Below are positions 36,718 to 45,838 of a stretch of DNA of 64,000 nt, piece by piece. The translations under genes were made by a program, and so were the position numbers. Position 1 is the stretch's first letter. Every line of letters starts with the position of its first letter. The stretch is from Rheinheimera sp. MM224 (lineage in GTDB: Bacteria; Pseudomonadota; Gammaproteobacteria; Enterobacterales; Alteromonadaceae), in the NCBI RefSeq assembly GCF_947090785.1, contig NZ_OX352320.1, positions 2,841,001-2,905,000 on the forward strand, read 5' to 3'. The notes beneath the pieces are model-generated. The model searched no databases. It was not told where the DNA came from and was given only the letters and a program-made list of their open reading frames with translations.

Positions 36718-38766
36718 ATGAAGCAGCACGATATGGAAATCCTCAACCTTATTCAGCTCAGTGTTTTAGTCTTTAGCGCTGAGGGGATCATTACCGGCTG
36801 GAACAAAGCCGCTGAGCTACTGTATGGCTGGAGCGCAAAACAGGCACTGGGGCAAAATCTATGTCAGTTGCTGCGCTGCAACGGTTCATCCGATATTGCA
36901 TCTGTACTTGGCTCGTTGCAGTCCAGCACCCAGCAGCTTCAGGTGCAACGCTTCAGTGCCAGTGGCGAGTTAAAGCTGATTAATATCAGTTGGTCTTGCC
37001 GTTACGACGATGCGGGTCAATTGCTGGAAATTATTGAATCTGGCCGCGATGTCACGCAAAGCCAGCAAGTTCAGGATGAATTACGACAAAGCGAGCTGCG
37101 GTACCGCACTATGTTCGATTCAATGTCAGTGGGTTGTTTTGAGATTGATACCAGTGCGCTCAATCAGATCTTTATCCAGTTACGGGCTCTGGGCGTTACT
37201 GATTTAGTGCTGCACGCACAACAAAACCCGGATTTTTTAGCCCAAGCCATGCAGGCATCCACAGTCGTTAAAGTCAATGCTGAGGCGATGCGAATTTTTA
37301 AAGCCAGCCAGCCTGAGCAGCTGCTTGGCCCTGTAATACACTACTGGAACAAGGACAACAGCGACACCTTCTGCAACAGCATTAACGCAGGTTATCAGCG
37401 CCACTCTAAATATGAAGCTGAAACTTTTATGCTGGTACTTGATGGCTCCAGGGTCGATGTGCATTTTTCCATGTTCGCCTCCCCTGCCTTACGTGACTCA
37501 GGCACTGTATTTATCTCTCTGGTGGATATCACTCAACGTAAACAGGCCGAACGCGAACTGATGAAAAGTGAGTTTAAATTCAGAACTTTATTTGAAGCCT
37601 CCGCTATTTCCTTTCAGCAGCTCGACGTCAGTCGCCAGACTCAATTATTCAGAGCTTTAAAAGCTCAGGGCGTCACCGACTTAAAAGCTTATATAGATGA
37701 GCATCCTGAATTTGTGCAACAGGCGATGGATGCGGTCTGGATAGCGGAAGCCAACCCCTACACTCTGACCTTGTACGGCGCTAAAACCAAAGCCGAAATT
37801 TTAGGCCCTGTCACACCTTATTGGATCCCTGGCCAATGCGATACCTTCAGACGCAGCATTGAAGCCGGTTACAGAGGCGAAACCGGTTATCAGGCCGAAA
37901 CCAAAATCCGCCGGCTGGATGGCAAAGTGATCGATATTTTATTTGCATCAGCTTCTACTGCAACCTTAAGAGAATTAGGCCTGGTGGTACTGACTATAGT
38001 GGATATTACAGACTGGGTGGCTGACCGTAATCAGCGTGATAATTTTCGTGATGAATTAGCCCATGCCGCCCGGGTTTCAATGCTTGGCGAATTGACCGCC
38101 TCCATTGCCCATGAAGTCAATCAACCACTGGCCGCTATAGCGACCAATGGCGAAACCGGCTTACGTTGGCTGAACCGACAAGAGCCGGACTTAAACAAAG
38201 CTCAGGATTTAATGCAGCGCATGGTCAATGACGCCTATAGGGCAGCCGATATCATCAGCCGCATTCGCGCTATGGCCAGCCATACGAAAGTGGAGCAACA
38301 ACTAATTGATTTAAATGCCTGTGTGGAAGAGTCAGTGCTGTTTTTACAATACGAACTTCGTAGTCAGCGTATTCAACTGGAACTGGATCTGGCATCGGGT
38401 TTACCGCCGCTGTTGGCAGACCGTACTCAGCTGCAACAGGTGGTTATTAATATTCTGGTCAATGCAATGCAGGCTTTATCCGGCAAAACCAGTAACCAGT
38501 CAAAAACAATGCCCCTAATTCATCTTCAAAGTGTCTGGCTTAATCAAAATCATCTGCAATTGCAAATCAGTGATAATGGCCCGGGTATCATGCCTGAACA
38601 TTTACCTCATATTTTCGACAGCTTTTTTACCACGAAAAGTGCGGGTATGGGCATGGGGTTACTGATTTGCCGCTCTATCATTGAAGCCCTTGGCGGTACT
38701 ATTGAAGCCAAAAACAATGAAAACGGCGCTGGCGCCTGTTTTGTATTGTTACTGCCACTCAATTAA
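36718..38766 (+). CDS. Soluble PAS-domain sensor histidine kinase, FixL-like
   Basis: A 682-residue kinase with no membrane segment, so it should sense a cytoplasmic signal. PAS 1 spans ~5-118 (VFSAEGIITGWNKAAELLYGWSAK, DVTQSQQVQDELRQ). Two homologous variant PAS modules follow (~127-283 and ~285-435), each with an inserted helical segment (GVTDL...P-F--QAM) and a LGPV-Y motif. Then come HisKA with His465 in SIAHEVNQPLAA and an HATPase domain with N-box VVINILVNAMQAL, DNGPGI and GMGMGLLICRSI. No haem-PAS signature is recognisable. The neighbouring FixJ-like regulator is its evident partner. Confidence 0.92.
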   Translation: MKQHDMEILNLIQLSVLVFSAEGIITGWNKAAELLYGWSAKQALGQNLCQLLRCNGSSDIASVLGSLQSSTQQLQVQRFSASGELKLINISWSCRYDDAGQLLEIIESGRDVTQSQQVQDELRQSELRYRTMFDSMSVGCFEIDTSALNQIFIQLRALGVTDLVLHAQQNPDFLAQAMQASTVVKVNAEAMRIFKASQPEQLLGPVIHYWNKDNSDTFCNSINAGYQRHSKYEAETFMLVLDGSRVDVHFSMFASPALRDSGTVFISLVDITQRKQAERELMKSEFKFRTLFEASAISFQQLDVSRQTQLFRALKAQGVTDLKAYIDEHPEFVQQAMDAVWIAEANPYTLTLYGAKTKAEILGPVTPYWIPGQCDTFRRSIEAGYRGETGYQAETKIRRLDGKVIDILFASASTATLRELGLVVLTIVDITDWVADRNQRDNFRDELAHAARVSMLGELTASIAHEVNQPLAAIATNGETGLRWLNRQEPDLNKAQDLMQRMVNDAYRAADIISRIRAMASHTKVEQQLIDLNACVEESVLFLQYELRSQRIQLELDLASGLPPLLADRTQLQQVVINILVNAMQALSGKTSNQSKTMPLIHLQSVWLNQNHLQLQISDNGPGIMPEHLPHIFDSFFTTKSAGMGMGLLICRSIIEALGGTIEAKNNENGAGACFVLLLPLN

Positions 38767-38907
38767 AGCCTGAGCAGTTAGGGCCATACCTAAGTATGAG
38801 CCAAATCACCCCGATGGACTAATGCCTTGGCAGCTCAATGCTCCTATCTTATGCAATGACCGCCTTGTCTTCAGACAAGCCTTATTGACTAAAACAGGAC
38901 AACCCAA

Positions 38908-39687
38908 ATGACAACAGCTCTTATAACAGGTGCCTCCTCCGGGATAGGCGCAACCTATGCCGATCGCTTAGCTAAACGTGGTTACGATTTAATTCTGGTG
39001 GCACGTAATGCCGAACGATTGGCCGCTTTAGCGGACAAACTCAGCTCCACCTATCAGGTCAAGGTAGAATGTCTGCCTGCCGATTTAAGTTCAGCTGAAG
39101 GCTGGCGTGTGACTGTAGCCCGTATCTATAAAGACACTAAGCTATCAATGCTGATCAACTGCGCAGGTATAGGCCCTGAAGGCGCAGTATTACAATCAAA
39201 CGAAAGCGAGCTGGAAACCATGATCCAGCTTAATGTGATGGGCTTACATCAACTGACTTTAGCAGCAGCTAAGGTATTTTCAGCCCGTGGTCAGGGCACT
39301 ATCGTCAATATTGCCTCTGTCGTGGCTTTATTGCCGGAGAAATTTAACGCCGTATACAGCGCCACTAAAGCCTTTGTGCTGGCATTAACACAGGGACTGC
39401 ATTCTGAGCTGGCTCCGGTTGGCGTAAAAATTCAGGCCGTGTTGCCGGGACTCACCCGCACAGAAATATTTGAACGGGCAGGTTTTGATATTAATCACCT
39501 GGACCCGAGCATGATTATGGAAGCTGGAGATATGGTCGATGCGTCACTGGCAGGCTTGGATCAAGGCGAGCTGGTGACTATTCCGTCTTTGCCCGATGTG
39601 GCCGACTGGCAAGCTTTTTTACAAGCCCGGTACGCTTTGGCTCCCCACTTATCTCTGCAACATCCAGCGAAACGTTACACTGAATAA
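38908..39687 (+). CDS. Short-chain dehydrogenase/reductase (SDR)
   Basis: A 259-residue classical SDR. The cofactor motif TGASSGIGATYA begins at residue 7, NCAG at ~87-90 and the catalytic Tyr-Lys pair is in YSATKAF near 151. It probably reduces or oxidises an NAD(P)-linked alcohol/ketone; the substrate is unknown. It is a single gene with GGACAA upstream of the ATG and is convergent with the osmC-type gene. It differs in motif spacing from the second SDR at 41567. Confidence 0.9.
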   Translation: MTTALITGASSGIGATYADRLAKRGYDLILVARNAERLAALADKLSSTYQVKVECLPADLSSAEGWRVTVARIYKDTKLSMLINCAGIGPEGAVLQSNESELETMIQLNVMGLHQLTLAAAKVFSARGQGTIVNIASVVALLPEKFNAVYSATKAFVLALTQGLHSELAPVGVKIQAVLPGLTRTEIFERAGFDINHLDPSMIMEAGDMVDASLAGLDQGELVTIPSLPDVADWQAFLQARYALAPHLSLQHPAKRYTE

Positions 39688-39703
39688 TGCTGTGACAAAG
39701 CCT

Positions 39704-39728
39704 AAAAAAACCCGGGGAAATCCCCGGG
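39704..39728 (-). terminator. Rho-independent terminator after the OsmC gene
   Basis: A 7-bp all-GC stem (cccgggg / ccccggg) with an aaat loop; on the - strand it is followed by a T7 run. Confidence 0.88.
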
Positions 39729-39781
39729 GTTCAGCATCAATGCCAGATGGCGCTTGATTTAAAAGGGTCACCCTGCTGCAT

Positions 39782-40210
39782 TCAGACCAACTCGGCATCC
39801 AGCGTGATTTCTGCATTTAATACTTTGGATACAGGGCAATTCAGTTTGGCAAGGGTTGCCAGTTCGTTAAAAGTGGCTTCGTCAATGCCCGGAATAGCAG
39901 CTTTCAGAGTTAAGGCAATCGAAGGGATCACAAAAGCATCACCTTGTTGCTCCAGCGCAACGACGGCCTGAGTATCCAGCTGAGCCGGTGTAAAACCAGC
40001 CTTGGATAAAATCAGTGTAAAAGCCATAGTAAAACAGGACGCATGAGCAGCCCCGATCAGTTCTTCCGGATTACTGCCTGGTGTGCCTTCAAAACGACTG
40101 GCAAAGCCATAAGGGTAAGCGGATAAAGCACCGGTTTGAGTGGATATTTCGCCACGACCTTCTTTTAAGCCACCAGTCCAGCGCACTGAGGCGCTACGTT
40201 TAATTTTCAT
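39782..40210 (-). CDS. osmC: OsmC/Ohr-family peroxiredoxin
   Basis: The second of two adjacent ATGs (40210) has AAGGAG at the better spacing, giving 142 residues, the usual OsmC size. Both redox cysteines are visible: Cys in GAAHASCFTMAF (~59) and Cys in LAKLNCPVSKVL (~124). The N-terminal strand RSASVRWTGGLKEGRGEIST is the OsmC hallmark. The enzyme detoxifies organic hydroperoxides in the cytoplasm. It is monocistronic with a strong terminator; the isochorismatase-type gene lies upstream on the same strand. Confidence 0.92.
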   Translation of the reverse strand: MKIKRSASVRWTGGLKEGRGEISTQTGALSAYPYGFASRFEGTPGSNPEELIGAAHASCFTMAFTLILSKAGFTPAQLDTQAVVALEQQGDAFVIPSIALTLKAAIPGIDEATFNELATLAKLNCPVSKVLNAEITLDAELV

Positions 40211-40318
40211 CATGGTCTCCTTGGTTTTCAGTGACCGATCAGACCACAGTGCAAGCGATAAAACGCACAAAGACCGGCATGGGTAGAGCAAAGTCAGAGT
40301 AAATTCTGACCATTAGGT

Positions 40319-40960
40319 TCAGGCTTTAGGTAATAAAGTCAGTAATTGGACCGTATCTACTATCAAATGAGCAAAAGCAGGCCCATTGATATGATGAGCT
40401 GCATGCATAGCTTCAGCCGACATAGCTGCAGTCGCATCTTTCACTAAGGTAACGTGATAACCCAGTTCTGCCGCAAAACGAGCCGTTGATTCAATACAGG
40501 TGTTGGCAATTAAACCTATGATAATCACCTGACTAATGCCTTTTTGTTTTAGCAAAAAATCAAGATCGGTATTAGCAAAACCACTGCTACCCCAATGTTC
40601 TTTCACTACGATATCGCCTGGCTGAGGCGAAAAATCGGAAAACCATTCGCCACCCCAACTGTCTTTAGCAAAAACTTGTATAGCGGAGGCACCAAGCTGA
40701 TAAGGCGAGGCGTTTTTCCAATGGGTAAAATCGTCAGGTTCAGCTCTGTGATGCGGCACGATAAAAACCTGCATGCCAGCTTTACGCACTGCGTCAGAAA
40801 TTGCTTTTAAATGCTGGTGTAAAGAAACCGAACGGGCCACCACTTCGACTAAAGGCCACAGCTTGCCACCTTCGGCTAAAAAGTCATTATAGGGGTCAAC
40901 AAAAAGTAAAGCTGTGTGCGCTTTACTATATCCGGGGTCAACTGGGGTAGATGCACTCAT
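40319..40960 (-). CDS. Isochorismatase-family cysteine hydrolase
   Basis: A 213-residue cysteine hydrolase from the ATG at 40960 (GGAG 6 bases upstream; the GTG one codon earlier is less likely). The triad is visible: Asp in LLFVDPYNDFL (~24), Lys in VVKEHWGSSGFANTDLD (~120) and Cys in GLIANTCIESTARFA (~153). The family hydrolyses amides such as nicotinamide, biuret or isochorismate vinyl ether; no neighbour fixes the substrate. It is not a siderophore-cluster gene here, so the isochorismatase name is only a family label. Confidence 0.88.
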   Translation of the reverse strand: MSASTPVDPGYSKAHTALLFVDPYNDFLAEGGKLWPLVEVVARSVSLHQHLKAISDAVRKAGMQVFIVPHHRAEPDDFTHWKNASPYQLGASAIQVFAKDSWGGEWFSDFSPQPGDIVVKEHWGSSGFANTDLDFLLKQKGISQVIIIGLIANTCIESTARFAAELGYHVTLVKDATAAMSAEAMHAAHHINGPAFAHLIVDTVQLLTLLPKA

Positions 40961-41113
40961 CACTGGCTCCTTAGCTTTAGCATAAAATTACCAGCTGAGT
41001 ATTAAGCAAAGTTGACGGAGCGCCTATTGTCTCTTTGGGTAAGGCTCTTATACGGAAGTATTAAACGAAGGGAAAGCAGGCTAAGCGAACACTCAGCCTG
41101 GAAGAGTAAAGAA

Positions 41114-41491
41114 CTAACGGCAGCAGTACAAAGCCAGAGCTTTTTGTACGTCTAAAATAGATCCGTCTTTATTAAAGGTTTTAGTAATGGGGGTGTCGGT
41201 GCTACTCAGCCAGATATGCAAATCAGATTCCAGATCAAAATGGCCTTTGGTTTCCGCACTAAAACGCACAATGGAACGGTAAGGCACCGACATAAACTCT
41301 TTTTTAGAACCTGTTAAACCTTGTTTATCCACCAGTATTAAACGTCTGTCGGTAAAGACAATCAGGTCACGAATTACTTTATAGGCTTGTTGCAGCTTTT
41401 CGTCAGGCAATAAAATCTGGCTGAATTCTGCTTCAACATCGGCCAAATCAATTTGCCCGGCGTTACCTAATAAACCACTAAAAAGTCCCAT
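41114..41491 (-). CDS. Bacterial PH-domain protein (bPH_1, PF08000-like)
   Basis: A 125-residue protein that is essentially one bacterial pleckstrin-homology domain: MGLFSGLLGNAGQIDLADVE, AYKVIRDLIVFTDRRLILVDKQG, YRSIVRFSAETKGHFDLES and DVQKALALY. The pattern is that of the former DUF1696 family. It is cytoplasmic and has no known biochemical function. AAGGA lies before the ATG. It is 75 bases upstream of the SDR gene on the same strand but not clearly cotranscribed with it. A CAGGCT/AGCCTG inverted repeat at 41079-41102 follows its stop. Confidence 0.88.
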   Translation of the reverse strand: MGLFSGLLGNAGQIDLADVEAEFSQILLPDEKLQQAYKVIRDLIVFTDRRLILVDKQGLTGSKKEFMSVPYRSIVRFSAETKGHFDLESDLHIWLSSTDTPITKTFNKDGSILDVQKALALYCCR

Positions 41492-41566
41492 TTTTAATCC
41501 TTGTTAAAGCACTTTATGAAAACCTGTATACCTGAGCTTATCTCTGCCTTATGCCAACAGCAAGAG

Positions 41567-42307
41567 TTAAAAGCCCAGAACCCGGCCATCCCAATTCAGC
41601 AACAAACCACTTTGCTCCGCCTGAAGCTGTTGTGCAACTTCTGCCAGATGCTCTGCGGTCTGAGTCGGACTTTGTAGTTGCCCTGCTGGCAAATTGCGCT
41701 GAAAAGGTGCTGACAAAGCGGAATCTGTAGTCCCAGGGTGTAGCGTCACCAAGGCTGCCGTTTTGTTACTGCGCCTAAGTTCGATGCTGGCGGTTTTAAT
41801 CCATTGATTCAGCGCCGCTTTGGCAGAACGGTAGCTATACCAGCCGCCTAACTGGTTATCGCTGATACTGCCCACTTTGGCACTCAATTGCAGATATCGA
41901 ATGCCAGAGGTTTTGATGAGATAAGGCCAGAGGCCTTGCAGGTAAAAGACCGGAACTTCCAGATTCAACAACAGAGTTTTGCGAAGCAATGTGCCAGAGC
42001 TTTGACTTAAACTTTTTTCTGGCGAGAGTTTAGGCTCGCTATCCTGATGCAACCAGCCAATACAATTAAAAATCAACCCAACCTGATGCTGTTGTACTGC
42101 TTCGATAACAGAACTGAAAAAGTTCTGATGCGAAACCCAATCCGCTGTTTCAGCACTATCAGGCGCTTTGATCACCTGAAGCTTTGGATCACTAAAATCT
42201 GCAGTGGTGCGGGATAACCAAATCACAGTCTGGCCTTGCTGCAAATAATGTTTTGCCAAGGCACCGCCAATCGAACTACTGGCACCAATAATAAGCACTG
42301 CGCTCAT
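41567..42307 (-). CDS. SDR-family oxidoreductase, CsgA-like
   Basis: A 246-residue SDR with cofactor motif GASSSIGGALAKHYL at 8-22, a weak NCIGWLH replacing NNAG (~80), and catalytic YSYRSAKAALNQW near 156. The spacing and the final LLNWDGRVLGF resemble CsgA-type SDRs. The substrate is unknown. The start codon overlaps the stop of the upstream flavoprotein gene (ATGA), so the two are translationally coupled and likely act together (inference). Confidence 0.88.
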   Translation of the reverse strand: MSAVLIIGASSSIGGALAKHYLQQGQTVIWLSRTTADFSDPKLQVIKAPDSAETADWVSHQNFFSSVIEAVQQHQVGLIFNCIGWLHQDSEPKLSPEKSLSQSSGTLLRKTLLLNLEVPVFYLQGLWPYLIKTSGIRYLQLSAKVGSISDNQLGGWYSYRSAKAALNQWIKTASIELRRSNKTAALVTLHPGTTDSALSAPFQRNLPAGQLQSPTQTAEHLAEVAQQLQAEQSGLLLNWDGRVLGF

Positions 42308-43305
42308 GGAGTCTCCTGCTGCGATTTATTCTGTTCAATCAAGGCGTTCGCCAAATTTAATCCGGCCAGATAAGCGTTCTCGACCCGACCACCGTAACTC
42401 CAGTCGCCGCCAGCCCACAATTGCTGCTCTGGCAGAGCTATTAAACCTGGTGCTGCGACCTGATCCTTTTGGCTGGCATAAAGCCAGCGGTGCGCTACCA
42501 ATGGGGTGATTTCTTGTTGTATATTCAGCTCTTGCCGCAAAATTGCGATAGCTTCCGCAAACCAAAATTCTGTGGACTGCTGCAGATGCAATGCGCTGAA
42601 TGAAGCATTAAAATGCAGGATATAACAGGGATTCCGACCAGTTTTATGCTGTTGATGACTGATAAATCTTAATTTAGGATGCTGACAAAAAATGGCGTCC
42701 TGTGCAGCGGCTCCCTGAGTTTGTAACGCAACAGCCCAGCACGGCTCCAGTATATCGGCTGCTGTATCAAACAGCGCTGGCAACAAACTTTGAGCCAACA
42801 ACTGCTTCGCCTGAGCTGGAGGTAAAGTGAGCAATACGGCAGCGAAACCTGTGTAACTTAAGCCTTCGTCATTAAACAAAGTCCAGCTTTGCCACTGATA
42901 ATCAAGCTTTTGAATACGGCAGCTGTTCACCTGCGTTATGCCATGCAGTAAAGCAGTCACTGGACTTTGCATCGAAGGCACACCTACAAAACGCGCTTGT
43001 TCGTCTTCTGATGCTTTAAGTGATATAAAACCTTCGTCATTCGATAAAAGTGCTGTTTTACAAGGCCAGATTTCTGCCCTCCCTGCATCAAGCCACACCT
43101 TAACTTGCTGCTTAAACACATCACTTCGGGCCGTAAAATACTGAGCGCCCATATCCAGATAACCCTGATCTGTTCTTTTGCTGCTCATGCGACCACCAGC
43201 CGCACGGCCTTTGTCAAAGACTGTCACCTGATAACCTTGTTGAGTCAAAGTCGCGGCTGCTGTTGCGCCACAGAGCCCAGCTCCCAGTACTGCTATTTTT
43301 TTCAT
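42304..43305 (-). CDS. Renalase-like NAD(P)/FAD-dependent oxidoreductase
   Basis: A 333-residue flavoprotein starting at the ATG at 43305. The FAD-binding motif GAGLCGATAAATLTQQG at 7-23 is followed by VFDKGRAAGGRMSSKR and LDMGAQYFTARSD, which together mark the bacterial renalase-like/COG3380 group. Near the C-terminus, WAGGDWSYGGRVENAYLAG completes the FAD site. Some family members oxidise dihydro-NAD(P) isomers, but the substrate here is not provable. It is divergent from msrA, and its stop overlaps the following SDR start. Confidence 0.88.
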   Translation of the reverse strand: MKKIAVLGAGLCGATAAATLTQQGYQVTVFDKGRAAGGRMSSKRTDQGYLDMGAQYFTARSDVFKQQVKVWLDAGRAEIWPCKTALLSNDEGFISLKASEDEQARFVGVPSMQSPVTALLHGITQVNSCRIQKLDYQWQSWTLFNDEGLSYTGFAAVLLTLPPAQAKQLLAQSLLPALFDTAADILEPCWAVALQTQGAAAQDAIFCQHPKLRFISHQQHKTGRNPCYILHFNASFSALHLQQSTEFWFAEAIAILRQELNIQQEITPLVAHRWLYASQKDQVAAPGLIALPEQQLWAGGDWSYGGRVENAYLAGLNLANALIEQNKSQQETP

Positions 43306-43379
43306 CGCTGCTTTTCTTTTGAACTGATAGATCAATTACGCTGTATCATAAGCTTAAGATCAACAACGGAGAAAACCCC

Positions 43380-43913
43380 ATGAGTCAGACTGAACTAGCA
43401 ACCTTTGGCGCAGGCTGCTTTTGGTGTATTGAATCAGCCTTAAATCAGCTGCAAGGCGTGAAAAAAGCGGTCAGTGGTTATATGGGAGGCCAGACACTGA
43501 ACCCGGATTACCGTCAGGTTTGTACTGGCACCAGTGGCCATGCTGAAGTGGTTCAGGTCGAGTTCGATCCAGCGCAAGTTAGTTTTGAGCAGCTGCTGCA
43601 GGTATTATTTTTTTTACATGACCCAACTCAGCTCAACCGCCAAGGCAACGATATAGGCACTCAGTATCGCTCTGCTGTGTTTTACCACTCAGAACAACAA
43701 CGTGAGCAGGCTCTTACTTCGATTAAAGCGGCAGGGCCTTTATTTGACGCGCCTATAGTGACAGAAGTTACTGCTGCCAGTACCTTTTATCCGGCGGAGG
43801 ATTATCATCAGGGTTATTATTTGCAAAACACCAACCAACCTTATTGCCAGTTTTTGATCACCCCCAAGCTGGCTAAATTTCGCCAGACCTTTGTGAGTTT
43901 ACTGAAGGCTTAA
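43380..43913 (+). CDS. msrA: Peptide-methionine (S)-S-oxide reductase
   Basis: A 177-residue MsrA that repairs oxidised methionine with thioredoxin. The catalytic motif GAGCFWCIES is at residues 10-19 (nucleophile Cys13). Other family phrases are GVKKAVSGYMGG, YRQVCTGTSGHAEVVQVEFDP, LFFLHDPTQLNRQGNDIGTQYRS and FYPAEDYHQGYY. Resolving cysteines near the C-terminus are represented by PYCQF. GGAG precedes the ATG. It is a single gene, ended by a bidirectional terminator shared with btuB. Confidence 0.95.
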   Translation: MSQTELATFGAGCFWCIESALNQLQGVKKAVSGYMGGQTLNPDYRQVCTGTSGHAEVVQVEFDPAQVSFEQLLQVLFFLHDPTQLNRQGNDIGTQYRSAVFYHSEQQREQALTSIKAAGPLFDAPIVTEVTAASTFYPAEDYHQGYYLQNTNQPYCQFLITPKLAKFRQTFVSLLKA

Positions 43914-43921
43914 TCTGAAGT

Positions 43922-43957
43922 AAAAAGGGTAAAGCCAAAACTTTACCCTTTAATTTA
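43922..43957. terminator. Bidirectional terminator between msrA and btuB
   Basis: An 11-bp stem (aaagggtaaag / ctttaccctt[t]) with a ccaaaa loop, with A/T-rich tails on both sides. It can end both convergent genes. Confidence 0.85.
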
Positions 43958-43967
43958 AAGCCTGGTA

Positions 43968-45785
43968 CTAAAAATCAGGTGTCCAGTTTAAACGTAATGA
44001 CCATTCAGCGCCTGCCGTGGCATAACCTGGCAAGTACAGATAATCTTTGTTGGTCAGATTGTCCGCTTTAGCCGCAATTTGTAACTCGCTGCTTAACTCG
44101 TAACTGACACCAGCGCCCCATAAGGTGTATCCACCGAGTTGCGGTGCCGCAAAATCACCTGTCTGGAAATCACTCTGGTAATCAGAGGTGACGAATACAC
44201 GCCAATCCTGCCACTGATAAGCACCTTGCCAATGCACTGTGTGCTTGGAACGTTTAATCAGAGGCGCATCTGTAGCTTCATCTTTGGCATCTGTGTAGCT
44301 GTAAGCCACTTGCTGATGCAACTGTTGCCAGTTATGACTAACACTCAACTCAGCGCCTTTGATTTTAGCTTCGCCGACGTTTTGTGGAACCCAATTGCCA
44401 TCAGCTGCCGGAGCCCACTGGATCAGGTTATTGACGTTCTGTTGATAAATGGAGCTTTCAATCTGCAAATCACCGGCACGGTAACGTAAACCCAGCTCAT
44501 CTGAAGTTGCAGTTTCAGGTGCTAAATCGGCATTGCCGCTAAAAGGGTAATACAGGTCGTTAAAGCTTGGCGCTTTAAAAGCACTGCTACGACTGGCACG
44601 AACCAAAAGTTCATTTGTTAACTGATAGCCTAACCCCAGTTCATAGGTGTTGGAATGACCATATTGGCTTTGTTTATCATGACGACCAGTCACATCAGCT
44701 AACCAGGCACCTGACTGATAACTGACACCAGCAAAAATAGCTTTATTGATACGGGAATCAACGTCATAACCTAAGTCGCTGTCTGACACATCTTCCTGAT
44801 ACCAGTTCACACCAGTTAACGCAGTTAAAGTCTGAGTCAGTTGGCGGCTGTATTGGTAATCCAGTTCCTGCCGCTCTGTTTCAAACAAACTGGCAGGGCT
44901 ATCTTCGCCCCAGTTTAAGTCTTCAGTCTGATTATGTGAGATGCTCAGCTTTTGACTGGATTTATCGCCATCCAATGCCCAACCTAAACGGCTTTGATTG
45001 GTTTTGGTTTCAACCTGATCAGCACCAGGGCCCCATGCAGGGTCAAAGTCGTACTGGCCACGACTTATGAGCACGTTGTGATCGGCAGACCATACACCAT
45101 AAGCTGTATTGTATTCTGCACCTAATTTACCGTAACGCTGATCAAAACCATCTTTATCCGCTTGTGTACCTGGGCGGACATCAAAACCTTCAGAGTCGGA
45201 CCAACCTAAATTACTGCGAACCGTCAAATCACCATACTGCTGACTGGTGGCGATATCGGCTTCATGGCTTTGGTAACGGCCGGTTTTTAACTGCACTGAA
45301 GTGTTATCTGCTTTGCGGGTTGTGATAGCAATCACACCAGCTAAAGCATCAGAGCCATATAAAGCGGCTTTAGGCCCTTTAATAACTTCAATTTGTTCAA
45401 TCTGTTGCAAAGATAATTCAGCTAAAGAGGCATAACCTAAAGTGGCAGATCCTGTTCGAACACCGTCAATCAGCACTAAGGTATGACCGGCAGACCCACC
45501 CCGTAAAAACACAGTATTAGTTTGGCCTTTACCACCAGAGCGGCTGATTTGTACACCAGCGACCTGACGTAATAAAGCGGGCACGTCAGACACTTGAGCC
45601 TGTTCGATTTGCTCACGGTCCAGAACTGTCACTGAAGATAAAATCTGATGCACAGGCTGAGGCTGGCGAGTGGCGTATACACTGATATGTTCTAGTGGAT
45701 CGTCTGAGCTGTCGTCAGCTTGGGCGGTCAATACAAAAGCAGGCAGGCCAACGACTACTGTCGCCAGCAAAGATTTTTTAAACAT
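43968..45785 (-). CDS. btuB: TonB-dependent vitamin B12 receptor
   Basis: About 605 residues with a signal peptide (residues 1-22, ending TAQA). The plug domain has a TonB-box-like start (DPLEHISVYATR) and LLRQVAGVQISRSGGKGQTNTVFLRGGSAGHTLVLIDGVR, followed by IEQIEVIKGPKAALYGSDALAGVIAITTRK. The rest is a 22-strand beta-barrel ending in the aromatic signature SLRLNWTPDF. The size and the cobalamin riboswitch at 45831-46031 identify it as BtuB. The start is the ATG at 45785, with GGGAG upstream. It feeds the btuCDF-cob cluster. Confidence 0.94.
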   Translation of the reverse strand: MFKKSLLATVVVGLPAFVLTAQADDSSDDPLEHISVYATRQPQPVHQILSSVTVLDREQIEQAQVSDVPALLRQVAGVQISRSGGKGQTNTVFLRGGSAGHTLVLIDGVRTGSATLGYASLAELSLQQIEQIEVIKGPKAALYGSDALAGVIAITTRKADNTSVQLKTGRYQSHEADIATSQQYGDLTVRSNLGWSDSEGFDVRPGTQADKDGFDQRYGKLGAEYNTAYGVWSADHNVLISRGQYDFDPAWGPGADQVETKTNQSRLGWALDGDKSSQKLSISHNQTEDLNWGEDSPASLFETERQELDYQYSRQLTQTLTALTGVNWYQEDVSDSDLGYDVDSRINKAIFAGVSYQSGAWLADVTGRHDKQSQYGHSNTYELGLGYQLTNELLVRASRSSAFKAPSFNDLYYPFSGNADLAPETATSDELGLRYRAGDLQIESSIYQQNVNNLIQWAPAADGNWVPQNVGEAKIKGAELSVSHNWQQLHQQVAYSYTDAKDEATDAPLIKRSKHTVHWQGAYQWQDWRVFVTSDYQSDFQTGDFAAPQLGGYTLWGAGVSYELSSELQIAAKADNLTNKDYLYLPGYATAGAEWSLRLNWTPDF

Positions 45786-45798
45786 GATGTCTCCCAAA

Positions 45799-45838
45799 GA
45801 CGCCCACCGCGTCCTGAATAGTGAATGAACTTTTCAGG
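45799..45838 (-). promoter_or_regulatory. Candidate expression platform of the btuB riboswitch
   Basis: A small hairpin gacgc-ggtgg-gcgtc (45799-45813) ends 3 bases before the GGGAG ribosome binding site. Just upstream a ttcagg copy (45813-45818) can pair with the 3' P1 strand cctgaa (45833-45838), which otherwise pairs with the 5' P1 strand. The two pairings exclude each other, the usual layout of a riboswitch that controls ribosome access. Confidence 0.6.
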
